Shown here one piece after another: positions 32,330 through 43,913 of a stretch of DNA of 64,000 nt. The stretch covers positions 22,243,138 to 22,307,137 of the forward strand of contig NC_063057.1 in the NCBI RefSeq assembly GCF_018812025.1, read 5' to 3'. This DNA is from Megalobrama amblycephala (taxonomy: Eukaryota > Chordata > Actinopteri > Cypriniformes > Xenocyprididae). The translations under genes and the position numbers were made by a program. A model generated the notes under the pieces. That model ran no database searches and was not told where the DNA came from. It saw only the letters and a program-made list of their open reading frames with translations. Position 1 is the stretch's first letter. Every line of letters begins with the position of its first letter.

Positions 32330-33475
32330 GGCATGTTTATGGAAGTAATTTAATGCCAAATGTTTTTGAAATAAAAAGCTTGTTGAATTGCACTAATTGA
32401 AAAAAATATGTATTACATTAGCTGTGCTTGCATTTTGATACATTGTATTTTAAGGCTTGAGTTTTTATGGGCTGAAATTCAACATGGTTGTATATTTAAG
32501 CTGTGAATATTTCAATTAAAAATATTTCACACATATTTTCATTATTAAAAATTCAATAATTTATTTTCACCTTTCAGATTTCACTTCCAAAATATTCATT
32601 ATGTTTAAAAATACAACCTATAAAATTCGACTAGCAATTTTCAGTCCATTTTATTTCGCTTTACAAATTCGCTTCCACAAATTCAGTGGTTCAAATTCGA
32701 CAGAAAATTCAACATTTCACATCCGGGAACTGCAGGAAAAGCAGTAGAGTGCCGATGCATGATCTCTATCTGCTGTTAGTCTTCTTCACCAGCAGGTGTC
32801 GCTAGCGGCTGTTTAAGACGAGATCACGGCTAGTAAGTCATCATTCATTCATAAAAACGGTATTTACAGAAATGGAGCAAGCGGTAAGTGAATGTGTGAT
32901 GATTATCAGAGCCAAGTATAAATGCAGAAAAGCTGATAAAGACACAAAAGCTGCATTTGTGATTAATTCAGTGTCTTTATGGTTACCTGTGTAGGCTACA
33001 TAAGCAGCTTTCTCTCCAGTGAACGAGATTATAACGTTATTCCCCGATGCTGGTGTACAGATCAAATGTTAAATCTTAGGTAGACATATATTTCTCTCTG
33101 TTGTTTAGTTTCCTTAACTTTATATAGCGGCGCTGTGTTGTAATACTAGGGTTTCCCTCATCCGTCATGGATTCAGCTGCCATCAGGACATATAAAAAGC
33201 TTAAAAGAGCTTAATGGACTCGTACAGTGATATAAAACACCAAACTCGCACCTCATTTGTGATGTAGGTTATACTATATAGGTTCCAAGAAAGCAGATAC
33301 TCGCATAAAGTTGTTTTGACGCTGAACGTTTGATATTCCGCAAATTTAGGGACCGTCTCTAAAGTTACAACATTGGTATTCATGTTTCTACCTTCAATAG
33401 CGTTTAAAGAGAATGATTTACAGTCACAAAACCAACTGTAAAGTGTTCATCTAGGTCTCAGGTCGAACAGTGATG
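32330..33475. repeat. Left arm of 1.1-kb inverted repeat (Polinton-type TIR)
   Basis: The stretch is the reverse complement of 36212-37352 with high identity over more than 1.1 kb. Examples are ttagggaccgtctctaaag at 33346 and its complement near 36320, and the agcggcgctgtgttg region at 33127 with its complement near 36545. Viral-type ORFs lie outside both arms. Length and position fit long Polinton terminal repeats. Short frames in it are unsupported. Confidence 0.75.
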
Positions 33476-33479
33476 TGCC

Positions 33480-33539
<60 letters not shown>

Positions 33540-33845
33540 ACCTGAACTCACACAAACTCTTGTAAACGCACATACACATACATATTCAAACACACCCCAC
33601 TCAAAGTAGCCTACATACACATATCCTTTTTTTTATTTATTTATTTTTTTAGACATTCATCACACAGTTCGTTCTACTTGGTTCATTTTTATTTTCCTGC
33701 TCATATATTATCCTGCTTATACAAATTTTACGTTGTTGCTAAAGCATATGAGCAGGAAAAATAAAATTAACAAAGTAGAACAAATTGTGTGATGAAATGT
33801 GTAAAAAAAAAGTAAAAAGTATTTTAAGTTGTGTGTGTTTGAATA

Positions 33846-33881
<36 letters not shown>

Positions 33882-33925
33882 TAGGGCGCATCACTGTTCG
33901 ACCTGACACCTATGAACACTTTACA
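33448..33925. repeat. Secondary hairpin centred near 33715
   Basis: The stretch 33448-33690 (including the CT/CA microsatellite 33482-33541 and ttttcctgctcatat) is inverted at 33737-33925 (atgagcaggaaaa..., GT/GA microsatellite 33840-33882, cactgttcgacctga). The inverted copy then continues beyond the transposon at 35781-35830. The tip of the arm is therefore itself self-complementary. Confidence 0.8.
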
Positions 33926-35780
33926 CAGGGTTCCTACACATTTTCCATTTCAAAATTCCATACTTTTCCAGACTCAAATTTCCAGACCTCCTTCCAAACG
34001 ATTTTCTGCCATTGGTAAACCTCTGTCTCCTTTTCTATGTTTTCTCTGCTTCATGTTTGTAGTAGGGGTCTTACAGTCTTTTAGTGATTTTTAAATCAGT
34101 GTTTGATTGTTGAAATAAAGTTTTGTATTTAGTAATCACGTCTAGGCCCTTCTCTTCTTAAAACTACGTTCCTGTGTGACTTCTGCTGGGGATTAATCTA
34201 CAAGTACTAATATATTCTCTGTTTAAAAGGTTGGCGTAGTGACTTAGTTTGTTTCCCTTTCTGACCATACCACTCGCTACATAGGCGTAAATATTTAATT
34301 TGTTTAACATTCTAATAATTCGACACATTTACTTCATAGACATCCTTCTCTGATTTATCCATTCTGTTCTGTTGTCAGTATTTGTTGGTATCAAAACATT
34401 TCTATAGAGTAGCCTACGAGTACGAGTAGCCTACACAAGCGCAGTATCAGTTTCCGTAATATTTTAGAAATTCATAAGTTTATAAACATCTGCAAAGTAA
34501 AAAGAGGTGTAAAAGGTGGTGTGTAGGTGGGTCTGGGGGCATCCTCCCCCAGGAGAAGATTTTTGTGATTTTAACATGTAAATGAAGCATTCTGGTGCAC
34601 TCTGACAAGAACATAAATGGGAAAACCAACATTTGCTTCAAGTAAAAAAAATAAAAATAAATAAAATTAATAATAAATTATTGACAGTAGGACTGAGAAT
34701 TGACACAAATTTCACAATTGAATGCGATTTTGATTCAGAAGCTTGCTTGATTTTGATTTTGAAAATTTTGATTTTGAAAATTTGATTTTGATTTGATTAC
34801 CTTCGATTCAATATTGATTCATTTGGGGCCTATCAGGTCAGGTACATGGCAAATTTCCTCAAAGAAAAAAAAAATTCTCTCAACTAATGCTGTAAATTAT
34901 ACAAGGAACCACAGCTGGTACATCATTATAATATTAGATTAAAACTGATTTGCAAGCTACTTTCATATAGGCTAAATTACACATAAGGAAGTTTATATAA
35001 CTTTTTAATGACAATTATTTTTCTACTCTTTTTTTTTTTATTTAGGCCTAAACATTTAAATGGTGGCTGTCATGAAACAGATTTATACATTTAATATCGA
35101 AGCACATGTTAAGTACAAATACAATGAATATGCAATAGCCTATAGTGCATATATTTAGCAAAATGCTCCTCTTGAAGTTCATTTTTGTAGCTGAATAATG
35201 AGTTTTTGGACATTGAACGGCTTTTCTGAGGTAGGCTAAATGTGATATTTTTACATGCTGTTTTATTGATGCCTTTCTGCAGTTGAAACAACGATTGATC
35301 GATTGCATGTGATACAGATTTCAGTAAGTTGTACTTTATCTTTCAACATACCTTCGGATGTTCAATCATGTTTATTTTGTGCTAAACTAAAGCAGAAGAG
35401 ATGGTTGGTTCACGAGAGCTACAGCGATCTATCATGCCATAGAGCACCAAGAAAGATCACGACTCACTCCAGTCTATGGGAAAGTAGCCCATTTTCGATT
35501 CTTGTGAGAATCCTGAGACACGCACTCGCCCTGAAAAAAACCTCTTCGGATCTACACGATTCACATAAATTATGTATTTTGATTCAAAAGAGCTAATTTC
35601 GCTGTAAAGTGTCTAGTTTGCAGGTATAATAAATTAGAAAACTGAATAAAGACAATAGTCTGGAAACACAAATATTTTTCCATACTCTGATTTCTTTTTT
35701 CCATACTTTTCCAGACCTGGAAATTACTCAAATCAAATTCCATACTTTTCCATACTTTTCCAAACCACGTAGGAACCCTG
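33926..35780. mobile_element. 1855-bp DNA transposon copy (CAGGGTTCCTAC ends)
   Basis: Ends cagggttcctac (33926) and gtaggaaccctg (35780) are exact inverted repeats. Each end is followed inside by repeated ttccatacttttcca motifs. The flanking tttaca at 33920-33925 and 35781-35786 is a 6-bp target duplication, and the uninterrupted target is visible in the inverted copies (33416 and 36236). No transposase frame is recognisable. The ends look hAT-like but the duplication is 6 bp. Confidence 0.85.
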
Positions 35781-35928
35781 TTTACAGCTGGTTTTGTGAC
35801 TGTAAATCATACTCATCACATGCTATTGAGATTTAAATTATGGCATTTTTTTTGTATGATCCCATACAGTAGTGAAATACATAGCAATATTTACATATTA
35901 TTTGACAGTTTATTTGGAAACACTTTAC

Positions 35929-36171
35929 AATAAGGTTGATAATGTATTAACTAACGTGAACTATCCATGAGCAATACATTTGTTACTAATGCAGCAGTTC
36001 ATCGTTCATGTTAGTTCACAGTGCATTAACTAATGTTAACAAATACAACTCTTTATTTTAATAATGTATTAGTAAATGCTGGAATTAATATCATTAACAA
36101 AGATTAATAAGTGCTGTAGAAGTGCAGTTCATTGTTAGATCATATTAACTAGTTAATATAAAGTGTTACAT
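35929..36171. mobile_element. MITE with AACACTTTA ends
   Basis: Starts aacactttacaataaggttg and ends aatataaagtgtta, with repeated ttaactaa(t/c)gt motifs inside. This is the pattern of a very common teleost MITE. It lies between the partial and the full right-hand inverted copies. Confidence 0.7.
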
Positions 36172-36211
36172 TTTATTTTAATAAACATCAAAAATCTAAA
36201 AGGTTTGCATT

Positions 36212-37352
36212 ATACCTGAGACCTAGATGAACAACTTTACAGTTGGTTTTGTGACTGTAAATCATTCTCTTTAAACGCTATTGAAGGTAGAAACATGAAT
36301 ACCAATGTTGTAACTTTAGAGACGGTCCCTAAATTTGCGAATATCAAACGTTCAGCGTCAAAACAACTTTATGCGAGTATCTGCTTTCTTGGAACCTATA
36401 TAGTATAACCTACATCACAAATGAGGTGCGAGTTTGGTGTTTTATATCACTGTACGAGTCCATTAAGCTCTTTTAAGCTTTTTATATGTCCTGATGGCAG
36501 CTGAATCCATGACGGATGAGGGAAACCCTAGTATTACAACACAGCGCCGCTATATAAAGTTAAGGAAACTAAACAACAGAGAGAAATATATGTCTACCTA
36601 AGATTTAACATTTGATCTGTACACCAGCATCGGGGAATAACGTTATAATCTCGTTCACTGGAGAGAAAGCTGCTTATGTAGCCTACACAGGTAACCATAA
36701 AGACACTGAATTAATCACAAATGCAGCTTTTGTGTCTTTATCAGCTTTTCTGCATTTATACTGGCCCTGATAATCATCACACATTCACTTACCGCTTGCT
36801 CCATTTGCTGTAAATCCGTTTTTATGAATGAATGATGACTTACTAGCCGTGATCTGGTCTTAAACAGCCTGCTAGCGACACCTGCTGGTGAAGAAGACTA
36901 ACAGCAGATAGAGATCATGCATCGGCACTCTACTGCTTTTCCTGCAGTTCCCGGATGTGAAATGTTGAATTTTCTGTCGAATTTTAACCACTGAATTTGT
37001 GGAAGCGAATTTGTAAAGCGAAATAAAATGGACTGAAAATTGTTAGTCGAATTTTATAGGTTGTATTTTTTAAACAGAATGAATATTTTGAAGTGAAATC
37101 TGAAAGGTGAAAATAAATTATTGAATTTTTAATAATGAAAATGTGTGTGAAATATTTTTAATTGAAATATTCACAGCTTAAATATACAACCATGTTGAAT
37201 TTCGCCCATAAAAATTCAAGCCTTAAAAATAAAATGCATCAAAATGCAAGCACAGCTAATGTAATGCATTTTTTTTTTTTTCAATTAGTGCAATTCAACA
37301 CGCTTTTTATTTCGAAAACATTTGGCATTAAATTACTTCCATACATGTTGTC
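36212..37352. repeat. Right arm of 1.1-kb inverted repeat (Polinton-type TIR)
   Basis: Partner of 32330-33475. It ends about 110 bp before the integrase ORF, the spacing expected between a Polinton terminal repeat and its first gene. Confidence 0.75.
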
Positions 37353-37459
37353 ATTATGTATCCTGTTTTTAAAAAAAATATTTTTAATAAAAGATTGATT
37401 CTCCCCTTTTTCACGTCTTATTCTTTTGTGAGGGTTGAAACGGCAACTTGTCGGAGCTC

Positions 37460-38054
37460 ATGAAAAAAGCTTATTACACACCATCCAACCCCAGCTCTTT
37501 GGGTGGTAAAAAGCGATTAAAAGAGTCCGTCTTAAAGGATAGTGGAGTACCTCTAACCGATAAAGAGGTTTCGGATTGGTTGGCCGGGGAGGATGCTTAC
37601 ACATTACACAGAGCCGCTCCTATAAAATACAAACGCAATAGAGTCGTCGTGTACGGAGTGGATACCCAGTTCCAAGCGGATCTCGTTGACATGTCAGCCT
37701 ATTCCAAAGACAATAACAATAATAAATATCTGCTAACGTGCATCGATGTATTTAGCACGTACGCATGGGCTTGTGTGTTTAAGAATAAGAGCGGGATCGA
37801 AGTAACTAAAGTGTTTGAGTCTATACTCCAAGATGGCCGCGTACCTCAGAAATTGCAGACAGACCAGGGAAAGGAATTTTTCAACAAACATTTTCAAGAT
37901 GTGATGAAAAAGCATGACATTAATCATTTTGCAACGGCTACTGATTTGAAAGCCAGCATCGTTGAACGATTTAATAGAACATTAAAAAGTCGAATGTGGC
38001 GATTTTTAACGGCCACAAATTCCCGGCGTTACATAGACGTTTTACAAGATATCA
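37460..38054 (+). pseudogene. Polinton/Maverick integrase, C-terminally truncated
   Basis: The RVE-type integrase of Polintons catalyses insertion of the linear element. The first ATG is at 37460, and the codons to 37448 are also open. The N-terminus has YYTPSNPSSLGGKKRL and the linker TLHRAAPIKYKRNRVVVYGV. The catalytic triad is visible: first Asp in FQADLVDMSAYS, second Asp in LQTDQGKEFF, and Glu in KASIVERFNRTLKSRMW. About 198 codons remain. At 38055 the sequence switches to the 142-bp satellite, so the C-terminal part, usually including a chromodomain in this family, is missing. No other Polinton core gene (PolB, ATPase, capsid) lies to the right. Confidence 0.88.
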
Positions 38055-39165
38055 CCTCATTTCAAATAAGTAGAAAAAAAGAATGGTCTGTGTCTATAGG
38101 GGATGTCCCATAGACTATGCATACCTCATATGATTACATTTTACTGCAGAATTTTGGAGATATGCCACATTATTTGACTTTGGAGGCCTATAAAGACCTC
38201 ATTTCAAATAAGTATAAAAAACAACAGTCTGTTTCTATAGGGGACGTTCCATACAGTATGCATACTTCATATCAATCCTTTTTACTGCAGCATTATGGAG
38301 ATATGATACATTATTCAACTTCAAAGGCCTATAAACACCTCATTTCAAATAAGTAGAAAAAACAAACGGTCTGTTTCTATAGGGGACGTCCCATAGAGTA
38401 TGCATACCTCATATGAGTACATTTTACTGCAGAATTTTGAAGATATACCACATTATTTGAAATTGGAGGTAAAGACCTCATTTCAAATAAGTAGAAAAAA
38501 CTAATGGTCTCTTTCTATAGGGGACGTTCCAGAGAGTGTGCATACTTCATATGAGTACATTTTACTGCAGCATTTTGGAGATATCCCACATTATTTGAAT
38601 TCAGAGGCCTATAAAGACCTCATTTCAAATAAGTAGAAAAAACAAACGGTCTGTTTCTATAGGGGACGTCCCATACAGTATGCATACTTCATATGAGTAA
38701 CATTTTACTGCAGCATTTTGGAGATATCCCACATTATTTGAATTCAGAGGCCTATAAAGACCTCATTTCAAATAAGTAGAAAAAACTAATGGTCTGTGTC
38801 TATAGGAGACATCCCATATAGAGCATGCATACCTCATATGAGTACATTTTACTGCAGCATTTTGGAGATATGCCACATTGCTTGACTTCAGGGGCCTATA
38901 AACACCTCATTTCAAATAAGTAGAAAAAAATAACGGTCTGTTTCTATAGGGGACGTCCCAAAGAGTATGCATACCTCATATGAGTACATTTTACTGCAGC
39001 ATTTTGGAGATATGCCACATTATTTGACTTTGGAGGTCTATAAAGGCCTCATTTCAAATAAGTAGAAAAAAAACAATGGTCTGTTTCTATAGGGCATGTC
39101 CCATACAGTATGCATACCTCATATCTATCCTTTTTACTGCAGCATTTTGGAGATATGTCACATTA
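38055..39165 (+). repeat. ~142-bp satellite array, seven full units plus a partial
   Basis: The landmark cctcatttcaaataag occurs at 38055, 38197, 38338, 38476, 38618, 38761, 38905 and 39047, giving periods of 138-144 bp. Each unit has ctgcag(c/a)attttggagatat and gtctataggggac motifs. The frames over it are artefacts. Confidence 0.95.
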
Positions 39166-39905
39166 TTTGACATCCTGCCGAGGCAGGGGCTGATGCCTTG
39201 GGAGTGGAGACTTCACCTCGTGGTGGTGGAGCTCCTGTGGGAGCACTCTGTTTGCATCTCGAGAGATAACACACTGTCCATTGTTTTGCTCCCTCACGTA
39301 TCTGGCCCCTCTGGGGTTGGATGCAATGGTACAGATATGGCAAAGGCTGCGCCTGTATATAAGTGGAAGAGGTTGTATGTTGGTTATCTCCTTCCACCTT
39401 GAAGGTATATGTGGCAGCCATCTCAGCTTATCATACTCCTCTGGATGGTACGTCAGTGGGGAGACACCCGTGGGTTACTCGCTTCCTTTGTGGCACTTTG
39501 AGGCTAAGACCTAAGGCACATCAGAGGGTGCTGACTTGGGATTTGGCCATAGTCTTAGAAGGCCTATCCCTTTCTCCATTTGAGCCCATTTGAAGAGGTT
39601 CCTGAGAAGTTCCTCACTCTCAAGACTTTCTGCTTGCTATTTCTAAGTTTCTGCTCGCTATTTCGTCTCCAGAATTGGAGACCTTCAAGCTCTGTTGGTT
39701 TCTCCCTCCTGCCTGGACTTTACTCCAGGCATGGTTAAAGCCTTCTTGTTTCCTTGGGAAGGTTATGTTCCTAAGGTTCCCACTAATGTGGCAGGCCCTA
39801 TTATGCTGCAGGCTTCCTGTCATCCTCCTATCCATTTCACACAGACAGGCACTTGGTTTCATGGCGGTGTGGGTATATTGTTCCCTAAAGTGCTTTACGC
39901 AGCGC
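39166..39905 (+). pseudogene. DIRS fragment (RNase H tether and tyrosine recombinase)
   Basis: Starts abruptly within the satellite with cctgccgaggcaggggctga, matching 4196-4215 of DIRS copy 1. It continues through the tether (PLGLDAMVQIWQRLRLY), the recombinase start (TWDLAIVLEGLSLSPFEPI) and on to the region of PGMVKAFLFPWEGYVPKVPT. The catalytic part is missing and there are many frameshifts. Confidence 0.75.
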
Positions 39906-41497
39906 AATGTAAGGACTGAGGATGAACCAGACAAATTAATCATTTAGATGATTATTTCAAAACATAATTCCAGAAACCCAAAAGAATCTAACTTTCGGCT
40001 CCAGTCCATCTACAGAACAACCCATGTTACCACCTGACTGACACCCATGCTTCCTGACTGAAGGAGAGGAGACAAACCTTTAAGTCATTTGTAGAAACCA
40101 AATGGTCACCACAAAATAAAGAATCTTTGATCTCCAGATCAAAAGAGACAGAGACTATGCAGGCCTGTTTCTCTGAGTGACCTAACTTTACAGAAAAACA
40201 CACAGAGACTGTTTCTACAACTAAAACAGCATTGAATTGTTCCAAACAATTTGTATCAAACATCTTTCAACTGCATAAATTTTATATCATGTCTACACAT
40301 GCTACATGTAACCTGTTATGCTTTAGAACAACCACAATTCATGAAAATGTGATAACTTTTGAATGATTGATTGAAAGTATGTCTGGTCTGGTTTGAAAAT
40401 GAATTTAAATCTCGAATGTATGTTTAAATCATGGCTTGAATGAAATCTGTGTAAAATGTATCATATTCCACATTTAATAGAAATCATGTCTAAATGGTGC
40501 TCTCTGGCGAAGCCAGCGATTCCAGAGACCAGAGATAAAGGTTATTTTATGATTGGGGGTGGAGAAAAGCCACCTTTGAAACAAGATGATACCTGATTGG
40601 TCAGAACTCCTAACAGAGGTGGGACAAACACATAATAGTCACATCACAAGACAAAGAAGTAGTAACAAAAAAGGTTTCGACTAGACCAGAAGAAAGAAGA
40701 AACAAAGAAAAAGACCAGACTGAGCTGAAGACAAAGGACAGACAAGCAGCTCATTAAAGCCATCCAACTTCTTCTCACTTTTCATTTCTTTCACTTAACT
40801 TTCTTTTCCGTTGAGAGTCTTGTGTTCTAAGTTTTGCCACAAGGTTTAACCAACGACTTTTGCCACCTCAACTTTAATTCCAGCCACAACAAGAGACTTA
40901 ATTTCATTTGCTAGCACGCTCGAACGTGATTGGTTTTTACCTAAGCACAATCCGGACCTGAAAAGATTCTGAAACAAATCATTGACTCTGAAAAACCCTT
41001 CTCTCCATTTGAAGTCGACAAGCAAGTACCACCAGATTCTAACACTGAACTGGTGCATTAAATTAATGATTCATAGTTCGTTCGGGTCAGGTCTTTTAAA
41101 GTGCATATTTTGCTAAAAATCATGCTCATAATTTCAATCTCTCTCAAAACTCTTTTTCTCATTTCCTTTCTTTCTGCAACGTGAATGTTTGCATGTGTTT
41201 GCGTGTTTGTGTTAGACTAGTTTGTGTTAGAATAAATAAAGTCTCTTGTAGATTTTAAAAGAAAGTGTCTTGTATTATGTGCTCGAAAATGTAATGTCTG
41301 AAACTGTCAATCTTAAAGTTACCACACTCTAATTAGTGTTTTTACAATAGTGGATATTAATATCCGCTACAAGAGCTTATTATGGCCTGAGCAGATGAAC
41401 GCTGTATGATTCAGTTGCTCGGCTGTAAATTAAATGACTCTTTATAATTCACTATAAATCAATTATTTAATTTGAGCTGAATTTGGCCCTAAAATGA
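39906..41497. other. No gene; possible retroviral-type solo LTR at about 40314-41330
   Basis: 40314 begins tgttatgctttagaacaacc, and AATAAA at 41231-41236 is followed about 90 bp later by a CA-ending stretch. This could be an LTR of an unrecognised family. I see no duplication or coding region to support it. Confidence 0.3.
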
Positions 41498-41774
41498 GTT
41501 CCCTTGAAAGGGAACATCTCAGGTTACGTATGTAACCATGGTTCCTGAGAGGTAACAGGCGTACCTGTGACCGACTTCGACCTATCAGAAGCTGACTCTG
41601 TGTGGTTTAGATGTGCTTTATAGTTTCCTGGTCATGACGTCATCTGCCTATGATGCCATTGGACTGATTTCACATGTGCTTCATGACGCAATCATGCAGA
41701 GGCATTCACAAAGCACTTGATGCAGCATCTTGTTCCCTCTCAGGGAACCAAGGTTACATACGTAACCTGAGACG
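41498..41774. mobile_element. Stand-alone DIRS-type terminal hairpin
   Basis: The stretch acatctcaggttacgtatgt... (41517-41565) is inverted at about 41722-41774. The loop keeps ctttatagtttcctggtcat, an intact TGACGTCA (41635-41642), and an inverted CCAAT (41658-41662). Structure and motifs match the right end of DIRS copy 1, but no DIRS coding sequence adjoins it on the left for 1.6 kb. Confidence 0.7.
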
Positions 41775-41799
41775 TTTTTTTAGGTCCTATACAAGAGCT

Positions 41800-42438
41800 G
41801 ACTATGTATTTTTTTATACTTATAAGGACTTCATAATGTCCTTGAAAAATTGCATATTTCTCCCAAACACCACAGTTAGATTGCTACATGTGAAGTGCGT
41901 ATATAATGTGAGATGCCCCCTACAGGAATATACCATCCATTTTTTTAGACTGATAGGAAACAGTGATTGACTGGGCATTACTGCCTGACACACCTCCACT
42001 GAAACTGACCATTAGTTTTTCTGTTACTTATTAGAAATGGGGACTTTATAGGCATCTGAAGTAGTAAAATGTGATATAGCTCCAAAATGCTGCAGTAGAA
42101 TGGTTTCATATGTGGTGTGTGTATATAGTACGGGATAAGAACTGGCCATTAGTTTTTTTCTACCTATTAGAAATGATGTTTTTATAGGTGAATAAAGTAG
42201 AATAAAGATGCGTGTCTCCAAAACGCTGCAGTAAAATGTGTTGTGCATATAGTAAGGCACATCCCTTATGAGAACTGGGCATTATTTTTTCAACTTATAA
42301 GAAATGAGGACTTTATATGCATTTGAAGTAGTAAAATGTGACATATCTCCAAAACGCTGCAGTAAGATGTTTTCATATGTGGTGTGTATTTGGGATGTCT
42401 CCTATAGAAAGTGACCTTTATTTTTTTCTACTTATTTG
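41800..42438 (-). repeat. Diverged 142-bp satellite units, inverted
   Basis: About three or four diverged units run opposite to the array at 38 kb, recognisable by atatctccaaaacgctgcag, ttctacttatt(a/t)gaaatga and cctatagaaa. The last is interrupted by the gypsy element, whose target aaatg belongs to the unit. Confidence 0.75.
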
Positions 42439-42443
42439 AAATG

Positions 42444-42949
42444 TGTCACGGTTGCTGATCCGCTCTCTCACCCTGTGGTCTTGTGTACGTGTGTTTTGTC
42501 ACGTAATCAGTTGTGTGGGCGTCGCCGCTGATTGTCATGATCAGCGGCAGCTGTTTGTCATCATTACCAGCCTATTTAATGCCCTGTCTTTCGTCTCACA
42601 TTTGTCAGATCGTTGTTTGGAGTGTCTTGTGTGTTTTCCCCCGTGTTCCTCGTGAGTCTTACCTGTGATTGGAGTTCTTCGTGTCTACATGTTCCTGTCT
42701 CTTGTTTCCTCGTTGGATTTGATTCACCACGGACCTCATAAGACTCTCACTCACCACGGAACACCACGGATCTTCACCCACCACGGACCAGATTCCACGA
42801 TCTCCACTCACCTGCTCCACGGCCCATCGAAGTCCCTGCGATCACCACTCTCCTGCTGTCTACCCAAGACTACTTGTGTTTTCCCTGGTGTGAAGCTCAA
42901 TAAATGAGATATTAACTTGCACTTGCATCTGCCTTATTTTTCTGTGACA
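42444..42949 (+). repeat. 5' LTR of gypsy element
   Basis: TG...CA ends, with AATAAA at about 42898. All three substitutions relative to the 3' LTR are T here and C there, consistent with deamination of this copy. Confidence 0.95.
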
Positions 42950-42965
42950 GAACGATCTGACCATC

Positions 42966-43913
42966 ATGGATGCAGCAAGTTCAACGGCGCTGACTGAATT
43001 CATCAACCACAGTATTTCACGGATGGATCAGCAGCAGGAGAGCATTTCATCCACCGGCCGCGCTGTACAGGCCCTGGTGACGCAGGTGTCCGAGCTCTCC
43101 CAGCAGCTACAACAACTACGCAACCCCACTGCGCCACCCGCGCCGTCCGTTCCCCCTTCACCACCGGACCAAGGCGATCACCCAGAGCCTCGACTGCCTG
43201 TCCCCCAGCCTTACTCGGGTGAGCCGAACTTCTGTAGAGCCTTTCTTAATCGGTGTTCCATGCATTTCTCTCTCCAGCCTCGCACCTTCGAGAGAGAGGA
43301 GACCAAGGTGGCATTCGTGCTCACCCTGCTCACGGGACAGGCAGCCTTATGGGGAACGGCGGTGTGGGAGAATCGGGATCCTTGCTGTTCCTCGTTCCAG
43401 GCACTCGCCGCAGAGATGAAGAGGGTCTTCGATCGTGCGGTCGCGGGCAAGGAGGCGGCCCGCCAACTCACGGAACTCAAACAAGGTCATCGCACTGTTG
43501 CCGAATACTCGATCGAGTTTCGCACCCTCGCGGCGGAGTGCCGCTGGAACGAGGAGGCGCAGTGGGACGTCTTCCTGCATGGGCTGGCTGACCGTGTCCA
43601 CAAGGAAATCTACGTCCTGGACCTACCACCGGATCTAAACGGCCTCATCGAACTGGCTCTACGGGTGGATTCCCGACTCAATCGTTTAGCGCGCCTCTCC
43701 CGACCACACGGTGGAGCTAGTGGCTCAGAGGTTCGGGCAGTCGGCGGAGGAGACACGGTCAGTCCCGCTCTCGATCCGGAGCCCATGCAGGTTGGGAGGG
43801 CTCGGCTTTCCCGGGAGGAGAGAGAAAGGCGGAGGTCCCAAGGACTTTGTATATACTGTGGTGGCTCCGGGCACTTTCTGAATACATGCCCGGTAAAAGG
43901 CCGAGCCCGGTAG
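42966..43913 (+). CDS. Gypsy Gag
   Basis: 315 codons from ATG, 17 bp after the 5' LTR, to a stop at 43911-43913. The N-terminal coiled-coil-like segment (STALTEFINHSISRMDQQQE, then VTQVSELSQQLQQLR) is followed by a proline-rich linker. The capsid-like retrotransposon gag domain has EREETKVAFVLTLLTGQAALW and TVAEYSIEFRTLAAECRWNE. The C-terminus carries one CCHC zinc knuckle (CIYCGGSGHFLNTC). It packages element RNA. The frame is intact. Pol overlaps its end in the -1 frame. Confidence 0.92.
   Translation: MDAASSTALTEFINHSISRMDQQQESISSTGRAVQALVTQVSELSQQLQQLRNPTAPPAPSVPPSPPDQGDHPEPRLPVPQPYSGEPNFCRAFLNRCSMHFSLQPRTFEREETKVAFVLTLLTGQAALWGTAVWENRDPCCSSFQALAAEMKRVFDRAVAGKEAARQLTELKQGHRTVAEYSIEFRTLAAECRWNEEAQWDVFLHGLADRVHKEIYVLDLPPDLNGLIELALRVDSRLNRLARLSRPHGGASGSEVRAVGGGDTVSPALDPEPMQVGRARLSREERERRRSQGLCIYCGGSGHFLNTCPVKGRAR

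Noticed and set aside
37162..37398. 78-codon frame before the integrase
   Set aside because: Lies in the inverted arm; its mirror in the left arm is not open; low complexity.
38055..39165. Coding repeats or CRISPR
   Set aside because: Regular ~142-bp direct units without spacers and without a maintained frame; satellite DNA.
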